Shown here in pieces: positions 1 to 7,264 of a DNA stretch of 64,000 bases. The first letter of the stretch is position 1. Each line of letters starts with the position of its first letter. Source of the DNA: Tardiphaga robiniae (GTDB taxonomy: Bacteria; Pseudomonadota; Alphaproteobacteria; Rhizobiales; Xanthobacteraceae); assembly GCF_013359755.1 (NCBI RefSeq), contig NZ_JABMCJ010000071.1, positions 62,001 through 126,000 of the forward strand, in the 5' to 3' direction. The position numbers and the translations under genes were made by a program. The notes under the pieces are model-generated. The model did not search any database. It saw only the letters and a list, made by a program, of their open reading frames with translations, and was not told the origin of the DNA.

Positions 1-234
1 AAGCGGCAGCATGGTGGACGCCTGCCGCAGGAATGCATCGATCAGCACCGCTTCGCGCGACGGCCACCATTTATAGATCGTCATCTTGGAGACGCCGGAA
101 TCCCGCGCAATCGCATCGATGGTCGTCGCAGCGAGCCCCTGGGCTGCCATCATGCGATAGGCGCTGTCCAGGATCGCATCCTCGGTCTCGACCGATCGAG
201 GACGACCTCGCCGCACCGGGGTCACGTCGGTCAT
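1..234 (-). CDS. TetR-family transcriptional regulator, N-terminal part (cut by window edge)
   Basis: The reading frame on the minus strand starts at the ATG at 232-234 and runs off the window, so only the first 78 residues are present. They form a TetR-type DNA-binding head: a basic GRPRS start, a helix with AILDSAYRMMAAQGL, then a helix-turn-helix with TTIDAIARDSGVSKMTIYKWW. The YKWW and 'AVLIDAF' residues after the recognition helix are typical of the family. The ligand-binding domain lies outside the window, so neither ligand nor targets can be inferred. It lies 57 bp downstream of the adenylate cyclase gene on the same strand and could be co-transcribed with it. Confidence 0.85.
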   Translation of the reverse strand, partial: MTDVTPVRRGRPRSVETEDAILDSAYRMMAAQGLAATTIDAIARDSGVSKMTIYKWWPSREAVLIDAFLRQASTMLPL

Positions 235-291
235 CGTCGCAATATTTCTCTGTCGGCTGCCATGCGTTCACTATAGCGCGGCCCCCATCGA

Positions 292-2259
292 TCAAACAGG
301 GAAATTGGCGTGGCGATCAGACGCGGCGACGGAATGTTGGTCTCGCGCGCCGAGCAACTCATAGATCTGCACTTCGGCGGCAAAGCCTTTCGGCTTGATC
401 CGGGCGACGCTGCGGAAAAGAAACAATGAGTCCACCCGCTCCTTGACGGCTTCGCTGACCAGGACGCTGGTTCCGTAGTCCTTGTTCAGCGTCTCGAGCC
501 GTGACGCGAGATTTACGGTCGCGCCGAGCGCCGTGTAGTTCATGCGGTCGGGTGACCCGATATTGCCGATCATGACATCGCCGACATGCAGGCCAAACCG
601 GGTCTTGTAGACGGGCCAGCCCTCACGCTCGAATTCCTCATTGAGCTTCCGATTGGCTTCGACGCAATCGAGCACAGCGGCGCAAGCCTGCGCGACATGG
701 TTGGTGTGCTCGACGGGGGCGTTCCACAGCCCCATAACCGCATCGCCGATATATTTATCGACCGTGCCCTGATGCGTAGCAATGACGTCCGAAATCGCAG
801 CGAAATAGCGCGACGTGTAGAGCATCACCCGGGTCGGATCTTCGTTCTCCGTCATTCCCGTGAAATTCTCGACATCTGTGAACAGGATGGTCGCTTCGCG
901 GCGCTCTCCGCCCAATTGCATGGCCGTGCCGGTTTCGACCAGTTGCTGAACCAGACGCTTGGGAACGAAATTCGAGAATGTCTGCACCAGCGTACGCATG
1001 GTGAAGACCGATCGGCTGAGATCGTCGATTTCGCGGATCGGCGAACGCAGTTGCGGCATCGACGAAAACCGGAAATTCTGGATGCGATCGACCTCGCGCG
1101 CCAGAATCCGCAGCGACAGCGACAGTTTGTTGCCGATCCAGAACGCAATCGGTACGGCGGCGATGACGAAGCAAAATGCGAGAATGAAGAGCGTGCGTTT
1201 CTCCTGCTCTATCTCGGCATAGAATTCATCGAGCGGAGCGAAGAAGCCAACGCGAAGATTGGCCGATCCAGCCATCTCTACGGGCCTGAATGCCGCCGCA
1301 TAGGCACGCCCGGTTCCGTCATCGAAGAACTGTTGCTCAACGCCGATCTGGCGCCACGCCTTGATGGCCGCAGTAGCGCCGATCGTATCGACATCGCTCA
1401 GTCGCGGCAGCTCCGACAGTTTGTTCGGCACGCTCGTGGCTTCAAGCCAGCGGGACATCTCGGGATGCGCCAGCACCCGGTCGGCATCATCAAACAGGTA
1501 GGCCACGCCCGAATGCCCGAGTTGCTGCTTACGCAGCATGGCCTCGGCTTCACTGAGCAGGATATCGCCGGCCACAACACCCCGCTGCCCCTCCACAATG
1601 GGCATTCGCAGCGTGTAGCCGATGTCACCGGTCTGATAGAAAATATAGGGCTCGGTCAGCAGACTGGCATTGGGCTCGAAGGCGCCGCGATACCACGGCC
1701 GAACGCGAGGATCGAAATCGACAGGCCCGGGCAGACTTGCCAAAGGCCGCAGCGCATCGTCGAGATAGGCGGTCGTGGTCTGAAGCGGTCCAAAATCGCC
1801 TGCTTTCACGATCGTGAACAGGCGAAATCTGGCCCCGTCCGGCGCCCCGAAGCGCGCTTTCACCCCAGCTCCCGTTCGGTCGATTAGGTCCATTTCCAGG
1901 AACGAGCCGTCCTCATATCCCATGTACAGGCTGAAGAGCTGCTTGTTGTTGCGGAGCATCGACGCCAGCAGGATATTCAGCCGCGGGTTATTCTTGAGCT
2001 CCGCGGACTGGACCGATGTGATGCCGCGCAGGATATCCAGATTGTCATGGACGCTCTTGAGCTGCGCATCGATGCGATCGGTCGCAGCCTGCGCGACCAC
2101 GCTGAGATACGACGAAGCCGCCGTCCGGATGATCGTGTTGACCCTGCTGAAGCTGAGATAAACCAGCGCCAGGCCGACGGTAAGGACGACGCCGACGAAC
2201 AGCGCAATGATCGACGTCCTGAAGCCAATCCGAAAACGCGATCTCGCCGGCACCGTCAT
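292..2259 (-). CDS. Membrane-anchored class III adenylate cyclase with periplasmic dCache-like sensor and HAMP linker
   Basis: Predicted to make cAMP from ATP in response to a periplasmic signal. The 655-residue protein has a first membrane helix (about 15-38), a large extracytoplasmic sensor (about 40-335, dCache-like), a second helix (about 356-376), a HAMP-like linker and a C-terminal cyclase domain (about 455-640). Visible catalytic elements are the metal Asp in ILFTDVENFTG, the base-reading Lys and second metal Asp in KYIGDAV, the Thr in NYTALG at the second base-reading position, and the transition-state Asn and Arg in TVNLASRLE. The Lys/Thr pair fits ATP rather than GTP as substrate. 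I chose the ATG at 2257-2259 because GGAG lies 9 nt upstream; an ATG 39 nt earlier lacks a good ribosome site. The signal sensed is unknown. Confidence 0.88.
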   Translation of the reverse strand: MTVPARSRFRIGFRTSIIALFVGVVLTVGLALVYLSFSRVNTIIRTAASSYLSVVAQAATDRIDAQLKSVHDNLDILRGITSVQSAELKNNPRLNILLASMLRNNKQLFSLYMGYEDGSFLEMDLIDRTGAGVKARFGAPDGARFRLFTIVKAGDFGPLQTTTAYLDDALRPLASLPGPVDFDPRVRPWYRGAFEPNASLLTEPYIFYQTGDIGYTLRMPIVEGQRGVVAGDILLSEAEAMLRKQQLGHSGVAYLFDDADRVLAHPEMSRWLEATSVPNKLSELPRLSDVDTIGATAAIKAWRQIGVEQQFFDDGTGRAYAAAFRPVEMAGSANLRVGFFAPLDEFYAEIEQEKRTLFILAFCFVIAAVPIAFWIGNKLSLSLRILAREVDRIQNFRFSSMPQLRSPIREIDDLSRSVFTMRTLVQTFSNFVPKRLVQQLVETGTAMQLGGERREATILFTDVENFTGMTENEDPTRVMLYTSRYFAAISDVIATHQGTVDKYIGDAVMGLWNAPVEHTNHVAQACAAVLDCVEANRKLNEEFEREGWPVYKTRFGLHVGDVMIGNIGSPDRMNYTALGATVNLASRLETLNKDYGTSVLVSEAVKERVDSLFLFRSVARIKPKGFAAEVQIYELLGARDQHSVAASDRHANFPV

Positions 2260-2544
2260 CGCAGGATGCTCCACACGCCAGCCAATCTGGCACCGCATAT
2301 CGACAGGCCAGACCTGGCTGCGCCGGACGGGAAGTCTCGCGGTATCATGATTCCGTCACACAAGCGCAATTGCCGAGTATCTTTACGGTAAAGAAACCCG
2401 ATCTGTGCTTACGACATCGGACAATAAGCTCACCTCGTCCAGTACGCCGGCAAGCGCCACGAGCTGCGACGATTGCAATGCCTCAATGGCAACTGCATAA
2501 TTGAAACAATTGACTATTCTGGCTGTCACTTAAGGAAATGAAGA

Positions 2545-2928
2545 ATGACGGGCGCCGATCTGGGTGTGATCATCCGGCAGACTGCTAAGCAGCAAAACAA
2601 GACACTGATGGCAGCCGTCAAGGCACAACGCGATCGCTATGCGGGCCTGGCCGCCAAGGCCAAGGACAAGACCGCCAAGGACCGTTTCAAGCAACTGGCG
2701 AAGGACGCGACCGAGCAAGGCATGGCCGCCGCCAAGCGCCTTCAGATGTCCGCCGATAATGCCGCCGATAGTTATGCGCGATCGATGCGTAAGGCCGTTG
2801 AAGCACTTCAGATCGCAGAAGCAGCGCAAGCGATGAAGGCTCAGAACGCCGAAAAGGACAAGGCCGCCAAGAAGGCTGTACCCGCCAAGAAAACGGCCAA
2901 AAAGGCGAAGAAGCCAAAGAAGCGATAA
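2545..2928 (+). CDS. Lys/Ala-rich helical protein with histone H1-like basic tail
   Basis: I do not recognise a named family. The 127-residue product has no signal peptide or membrane segment. Residues 1-95 are rich in Ala, Lys, Gln and Asp with heptad-like spacing, suggesting long helices. The last 25 residues are almost all Lys, Ala and Pro (KKAVPAKKTAKKAKKPKKR), like the tails of bacterial H1-like nucleoid proteins. An AAGGA sequence lies just upstream of the ATG. It stands alone between a divergent cyclase gene and a convergent cold-shock gene. Nucleic-acid binding through the tail is an inference from composition; a phasin-like or coiled-coil scaffold role is also possible. Confidence 0.7.
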   Translation: MTGADLGVIIRQTAKQQNKTLMAAVKAQRDRYAGLAAKAKDKTAKDRFKQLAKDATEQGMAAAKRLQMSADNAADSYARSMRKAVEALQIAEAAQAMKAQNAEKDKAAKKAVPAKKTAKKAKKPKKR

Positions 2929-3009
2929 TGCGGGCATAACCTCGCCCGCTCGGCACGATCCGCACCGGAGCTACAAAAGGCCCGGCTTGCGCCGGAATTA
3001 CATCAGTCG

Positions 3010-3033
3010 GCCGGCCCACATGTCAGGGCCGGC
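3010..3033 (-). terminator. Hairpin downstream of the cold-shock gene
   Basis: Perfect 8-bp inverted repeat GCCGGCCC / GGGCCGGC with an 8-nt loop, 15 nt past the csp stop codon and between convergent genes. No U-run follows it on either strand, so it may be a weak terminator or a 3' stability element. Confidence 0.4.
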
Positions 3034-3047
3034 AGGGCAAAACTCGG

Positions 3048-3251
3048 TTATGAGACCTTGAGGTTCTCGGCAGACGCCTTGCCGCGATTTTCCACCAGGT
3101 CGTATTCGATGGTCTGGTTTTCGTTGAGGGTACTAAGGCCCGCGCGTTCGACGGCGGAGATGTGCACGAAGACATCCTTGTCGCCGACAGTCGGCTTGAT
3201 GAAGCCATAACCCTTGGTGGGGTTGAACCATTTGACGGTGCCCTTCTGCAT
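3048..3251 (-). CDS. cspA: Cold-shock protein (CspA family)
   Basis: A 67-residue single cold-shock domain that binds single-stranded RNA and DNA and acts as an RNA chaperone. Both RNA-binding motifs are intact: RNP1 KGYGFI and RNP2 VFVHIS. The N-terminus MQKGTVKWFNPTKG and the full domain length match the family. GGGAG lies 8 nt before the ATG. Alphaproteobacteria carry several csp paralogs, so the exact paralog name is uncertain, and cold induction cannot be judged from the sequence. Confidence 0.95.
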   Translation of the reverse strand: MQKGTVKWFNPTKGYGFIKPTVGDKDVFVHISAVERAGLSTLNENQTIEYDLVENRGKASAENLKVS

Positions 3252-3714
3252 CGTCTGTCTCCCGATCTAGATACAAAAAAGACGCGGCCACGCATCATGC
3301 GTACCACGCCACAAGCGGGCTTCCCGGTGTCTGCTGAATGTCCTGCTCGCAAAACGCACAGTCGAACGGCCTCAATCCGATTGCGCAAGAATTCCAACAT
3401 GAAAATTTTGGCTACGCAAGTCTTTGGCTTTTTACGGCAGAGGTTTTGATATCACCGGCCGCGTTCAAGCGTACCTATCGAAAGCCGCTGACCGGACCCA
3501 TGAGCAGACGTGCCGGATTGAAGTATCGTCGGCCCGCTCTGCGTGAATGGCCATAACGTGATGAAAAGCGACACGAATCCGCTGTGGCAATCGCACAACA
3601 ATACGCGTCAATCGCCACCAGAGGCGCTCAATGCGCAGCGGCAATGCTCATTGGATCGCGTATGCTCTGCCGCAATCGAACGGCACTGCAGCGACAATTT
3701 CGAAACGAGTGACA
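3252..3714. other. Intergenic region between csp and the beta-barrel gene
   Basis: About 460 bp between two divergent genes. It must hold the csp promoter and leader and the promoter of the outer-membrane protein gene. I see no convincing ORF, RNA gene or repeat. The stretch around 3400-3450 is AT-richer than its surroundings, as expected of a promoter region. Confidence 0.5.
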
Positions 3715-4881
3715 ATGCGCGATCCATCGCGATACGCCCAAACGGACAGGAGCCCAGCTGCCAGTCGGCAACGCCGGACCATTGTACTCGGCCTTGCCGT
3801 CGCGCTTGTCGTTGCGCCTTCGCTTGCATCCGCCCAGGTCGCGCCGCCGCCTACCACGCCGCCCCCAACCACACCTCCGCCGGCACCGCCGCTGCCAGCC
3901 GCACCGGTGCCATCATCGACCGACTTCAATGCCGGGCAATCCGCAGGCATTGCCATTGGCGATCTCGGTAGCCAGTTCCTGCGCCGCCTCGGCGATCAGG
4001 CGAGCTACGGCTTCAACCGCGCGTCGCGCGCCAATCCCGGCGGCGGCGGTGCGTCGGAGACCACCGAGACGCCGCGCTTCCGAAGCTGGGCCGAATTCTA
4101 CGGCGTTGGCGCGCATACCAGCACGATCGGGGATTTCGTCGGCGACAAGCGCCGAACCATCGGTGGCGTCGCCGGGATCGGCGCGCGGCTGATGCCAGGT
4201 GTCAATGTCGGACTGTCGGTGGACCAGAGTCACACCACGATCGATGTTCCGCTCGCCCTGCAGTCTGCAACGCTCGACCTCACGCAGATCGGAGTCAACG
4301 CTTCGGTCGACCAAGGCGCCTGGACCTGGGCAATCGCATTGGTGCACGGCTTCGGCGACATCAACTCGCGCCGCGACACCGGCCTGGGGCTCGCGAGCGC
4401 CGGCTACAATGCGCGGATCGACGCCGCGCTCACCGAGCTGAGCTATTACTGGAGTTACGAACAGGCACGGATCGTGCCCAAGGCGGCATTCGAATACACC
4501 CGCGCGACAACCGGCGCGATGCAGGAGCTTGGCGGCCTCAATCCTGTCAATGCGAGCGGCGCCTCAGCCGAGCGTGCGCGTATCCTGATTGGCGCAGAAG
4601 TCGGTCGTTACTGGATATTCGATCAGAAGATTCTGGATCTGTCGGGCTATGCCAAATTCGTCGACAACGTGCATCAGCGCTTTAGCAACGTTACGGTTAG
4701 CCTGGGTTCCGAGAGCATCACCGTTCAGGGGATCGGCGAAAGCCAGTACGGCGCGGATTCCGGCGCATCGGCGTCGCTGAGCCTCAGCAACACCGCGCGT
4801 CTCTATCTCAATTATGATGGCAAGTTCCGCGCCTATTCGCAGTCCCATCAGGGAACGCTGGGCGTCGAATTCAAGTTCTAG
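3715..4881 (+). CDS. Exported autotransporter-type beta-barrel outer-membrane protein
   Basis: A 388-residue exported protein. It has a basic N-terminus, a hydrophobic core and a signal-peptide end at about residue 40 (VVAPSLASAQ), then a Pro/Thr-rich segment of repeated PPPTT. From about residue 120 to the end are alternating polar and aromatic strands ending in GVEFKF, the terminal Phe typical of barrels folded by the BAM complex. The arrangement resembles an autotransporter barrel without a large passenger domain. The frame is open 84 nt further upstream, but the ATG at 3715 puts the signal peptide near the start. Its ligand or adhesin function is unknown. Confidence 0.75.
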   Translation: MRDPSRYAQTDRSPAASRQRRTIVLGLAVALVVAPSLASAQVAPPPTTPPPTTPPPAPPLPAAPVPSSTDFNAGQSAGIAIGDLGSQFLRRLGDQASYGFNRASRANPGGGGASETTETPRFRSWAEFYGVGAHTSTIGDFVGDKRRTIGGVAGIGARLMPGVNVGLSVDQSHTTIDVPLALQSATLDLTQIGVNASVDQGAWTWAIALVHGFGDINSRRDTGLGLASAGYNARIDAALTELSYYWSYEQARIVPKAAFEYTRATTGAMQELGGLNPVNASGASAERARILIGAEVGRYWIFDQKILDLSGYAKFVDNVHQRFSNVTVSLGSESITVQGIGESQYGADSGASASLSLSNTARLYLNYDGKFRAYSQSHQGTLGVEFKF

Positions 4882-4905
4882 AAACCATCAGATTCCAGAA
4901 ACAAA

Positions 4906-4950
4906 AAAGCGGGCGAAACGCAAATGCCCCTCGCCCGCTTTGCGTTTTTA
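4906..4950. terminator. Bidirectional rho-independent terminator between the barrel gene and terC
   Basis: An 11-bp perfect stem AAAGCGGGCGA / TCGCCCGCTTT, preceded by an A-run and followed by GCGTTTTTA. It sits between two convergent genes and should work in both directions. Confidence 0.9.
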
Positions 4951-4955
4951 TTGAG

Positions 4956-5789
4956 TTAGGCCGCCTGCTCGGCGTGCCCTGCCATGCTGCGACGACGCCA
5001 CAGCGTTCCGACAGCGAGCACCACAGCGACACCAATCAGACCGCAGACGATCTCGCCACCATGCCCCCCATTGGTGAAGCGAACGCCAAGGCCCAGCGAT
5101 GACATTAGGCTGTCGAGGCCAGTGCCGACCGAACCGCTGAAGAAGCTGTGCATCAGCGGCAGGACCGCAGGATCCGTCGCGATCACTTCGCCGGCGACCC
5201 AGCCCAGCAGGGCCGCACCGAGCCAGACCAGAACGGGCAGACGGGTCAGCAGCGCCATGATCAGCGCCGCACCGGCGACGATCAGCGGGACGCTGATGGC
5301 AAGGCCGAGGATCAGCAGCGGCACGCTGCCATTGGCAGCGGCAGCAACTGCAATGACGTTGTCGAGGCTCATGACAATGTCGGCTACGACCACGATCTGC
5401 ACAGCGGCCCACAGATGCGAGGCGGCCTTCACGCCGTCCTCTTCTTCCGGTTCGGGTACCAGCAGTTTGGCTGCGATGACGATAAGTGCGAGGCCGCCCA
5501 CCAGCTTGAGATAGGGCAGCGCCATCAGCGAGGCGACGATGCCGGTGAAGATGATACGAAGGATCACGGCGGCAGCGGCGCCGAGGATCATGCCCCACAT
5601 GCGCTGCTTCGGTTCCAGACCACGGCAGGCCAGTGCGATCACGAGCGCGTTGTCGCCGGACAGCAGAACGTTGATCCAGATGATCTTGCCAACGGCTACC
5701 CAGAATGCGGGCTGCTGCATTTCGACCTGAAATTGAACGAAAACCGACTTGATCGTCGCCGGATCGAGAATATGCAGCAACCAGTCCAC
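4956..5789 (-). CDS. TerC/YjbE-family integral membrane protein
   Basis: A 277-residue inner-membrane protein with about seven hydrophobic segments. It carries two acidic family motifs: NVLLSGDNALVIALA near residue 40 and IVMSLDNVIAVAAAANG near residue 140. In this superfamily these acidic in-membrane motifs are linked to metal-ion export, with some members exporting manganese. An acidic loop (PEPEEEDG) separates the two halves. The start is a GTG with AGGGG upstream; no ATG lies nearby. It follows ndk on the same strand, separated by a strong hairpin, so it is probably a separate transcript. I see no yybP-ykoY type riboswitch upstream. The substrate is not determined. Confidence 0.85.
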   Translation of the reverse strand: MDWLLHILDPATIKSVFVQFQVEMQQPAFWVAVGKIIWINVLLSGDNALVIALACRGLEPKQRMWGMILGAAAAVILRIIFTGIVASLMALPYLKLVGGLALIVIAAKLLVPEPEEEDGVKAASHLWAAVQIVVVADIVMSLDNVIAVAAAANGSVPLLILGLAISVPLIVAGAALIMALLTRLPVLVWLGAALLGWVAGEVIATDPAVLPLMHSFFSGSVGTGLDSLMSSLGLGVRFTNGGHGGEIVCGLIGVAVVLAVGTLWRRRSMAGHAEQAA

Positions 5790-5824
5790 AGCGCGCCCCT
5801 TTGTTTGTTCGTTTTGATTGGAAA

Positions 5825-5850
5825 GGTCGGCGCGCCCCCGCGCGCCGACC
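5825..5850 (-). terminator. Terminator after ndk
   Basis: Perfect 11-bp stem GGTCGGCGCGC / GCGCGCCGACC with a 4-nt loop. On the minus strand it is followed by TTTCC, 23 nt after the ndk stop codon, so it separates ndk from terC. Confidence 0.75.
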
Positions 5851-5872
5851 GGTCGTCAATTCGGCTGGAAGT

Positions 5873-6295
5873 TTAGCCGACGATCTCGTTGCCCGAGAAG
5901 AACTGTGCGATCTCGATCGCCGCAGTTTCCGGAGCGTCCGAACCATGAACCGAGTTCTCGCCGATCGACTTGGCGTGAAGCTTGCGGATGGTGCCATCAG
6001 CAGCCTTCGACGGATCGGTTGCGCCCATCACATCGCGATGCTTGAGGACGGCGTTCTCGCCTTCCAGCACCTGCACGACAACCGGACCCGAGGTCATGAA
6101 GTCCACCAGTTCGCCGAAGAAGGGGCGTTCCTTGTGAACGGCGTAGAAGGTGCCGGCCTGTTCGCGGGTCATGCGGATGCGCTTTTGCGCGACGATCCGC
6201 AGGCCGGCCTTTTCGATCAGCGCGTTGATCGCACCGGTCAGATTGCGCTCGGTCGCGTCGGGCTTCAGAATCGAAAAGGTACGCTCGATAGCCAT
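5873..6295 (-). CDS. ndk: Nucleoside diphosphate kinase
   Basis: Transfers the gamma-phosphate of ATP to other nucleoside diphosphates, balancing cytoplasmic NTP and dNTP pools. The 140-residue length is standard. The opening [11 protein letters not shown], the KRIRMT segment and the active-site phosphohistidine in NSVHGSD are all present. AAGGA sits 7 nt before the ATG. It is a single gene on the minus strand with its own terminator. Confidence 0.97.
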   Translation of the reverse strand: MAIERTFSILKPDATERNLTGAINALIEKAGLRIVAQKRIRMTREQAGTFYAVHKERPFFGELVDFMTSGPVVVQVLEGENAVLKHRDVMGATDPSKAADGTIRKLHAKSIGENSVHGSDAPETAAIEIAQFFSGNEIVG

Positions 6296-6573
6296 GATTT
6301 ATCCTTGAATAACAGTCGCTGGAAGATGGCGGCTTATATCGACGCCATCCGGGAACGGCAAGCGATCCGTCTAAATGTCGCAGGCCCCTTTTTGGCCAAT
6401 CCCGTGCCGAAATTACCGAGATGTCATCCACATGAACCATTCCTGACAGGATTGGCGCGATCCGGTTCAGCTTCCTCCTCCTAGACTGCCTGCAATGACC
6501 CCGGCCAACGGCATTTGCCCCCGGTGCCATGTTCACGGCAGGCGCAACACGCGCCGTACCAGAGGAGATGAGA

Positions 6574-6822
6574 ATGTTCCGCAAGATCGCACTGACTTTG
6601 GTTGCAGCGGCCTCATTGGGCGCCGCGGCGCTGGCTCCGACCTCGGCTTCCGCCTGGGGCGGCCACGGCGGATGGCACGGCGGTGGCTGGCATCGCGGCT
6701 GGGGCGGACCACGCTTCGTCGGCGGGCCGGTTTACGGCTATGGCGGCGGCGGATGTCTCGTCCGCAGGGTCGTTCCGACCCCGTGGGGACCGCGTTGGCG
6801 ACTGGTCAATCGCTGCTACTGA
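6574..6822 (+). CDS. Small secreted Gly/His/Trp-rich protein
   Basis: An 82-residue exported protein. The ATG at 6574 is preceded by GAGGAG at 6-nt spacing and encodes a clear signal peptide (FRKIALTLVAAASLGAAAL, cut near SASA-W). The mature part is Gly, His, Trp and Arg rich (GGHGGWHGGGWHRGWGG) and ends with a short conserved-looking part with two Cys (GGCLVRR and VNRCY). Small proteins of this type are common in rhizobial genomes and have no known role; His-rich metal binding is a guess. Confidence 0.75.
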   Translation: MFRKIALTLVAAASLGAAALAPTSASAWGGHGGWHGGGWHRGWGGPRFVGGPVYGYGGGGCLVRRVVPTPWGPRWRLVNRCY

Positions 6823-6845
6823 CGCTCCACGAGCAGAGAAATACC

Positions 6846-6874
6846 GCCCGGCCGTTCCCTCGGCCGGGCTTTTT
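6846..6874 (+). terminator. Rho-independent terminator
   Basis: Stem GCCCGGCCG / CGGCCGGGC (9 bp) with a 6-nt loop and a TTTTT tail, 24 nt after the stop codon of the small secreted protein gene. Confidence 0.92.
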
Positions 6875-7002
6875 CTTGGCAGATCCATTGACGATTCATC
6901 GAATTTTGACTCAAACAGCCTCAAATCCATAAATCTTGAAACAATTTCGGCCCGGACGACTTGCCTTAGTGTCATTCAACTGCCACGAGCGCCGGGAAGA
7001 CA

Positions 7003-7179
7003 ATGCAGAACCAGTTCATCAATGATGGCGAAGAACACATCGACCGCACCACCAGCGTGGCGATCTGCAATGCCATCGGCGAGCGGTTGCGCCGTGATAT
7101 CGGGTCGGATGATGACACCCTGCCCTCCCATCTCCAGACGTTGATCGACCGGATGCGGCAGCAGGACGAAAAGCGGTAG
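7003..7179 (+). CDS. Small protein with a NepR-like motif
   Basis: A 58-codon frame, too short for most gene callers. GGGAAGA lies just upstream of the ATG. The product is acidic at the start (MQNQFINDGEEHIDR) and then reads AICNAIGERLRR..., ending LPSHLQTLIDRMRQQDEKR. The spacing of IGxxLRxx and LPxxLxxLIxRM recalls NepR, the anti-sigma factor of the alphaproteobacterial general stress response, but the usual PVPDRF is not present. No phyR or ecfG gene is nearby. Codon choice looks like coding sequence. It may equally be a small conserved protein of unknown function. Confidence 0.5.
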   Translation: MQNQFINDGEEHIDRTTSVAICNAIGERLRRDIGSDDDTLPSHLQTLIDRMRQQDEKR

Positions 7180-7264
7180 CCGCTGACGGCATAATTGACC
7201 TTCCGCGCACCAGCAGCGAGCAAATCGGGGTTGCCTTTGTGCGTCGCAGCGGTGACAACCCCGC

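Noticed and set aside
586-1887. Long plus-strand frame (433 codons) opposite the adenylate cyclase gene
   Set aside because: Antisense shadow: the minus-strand frame has clear cyclase motifs; this one is rich in Arg/His/Gln with no family pattern.
5790-5872. Manganese (yybP-ykoY) riboswitch before the TerC-like gene
   Set aside because: The 83-bp gap is taken up by the ndk terminator and is too short; the conserved riboswitch loops are not visible.
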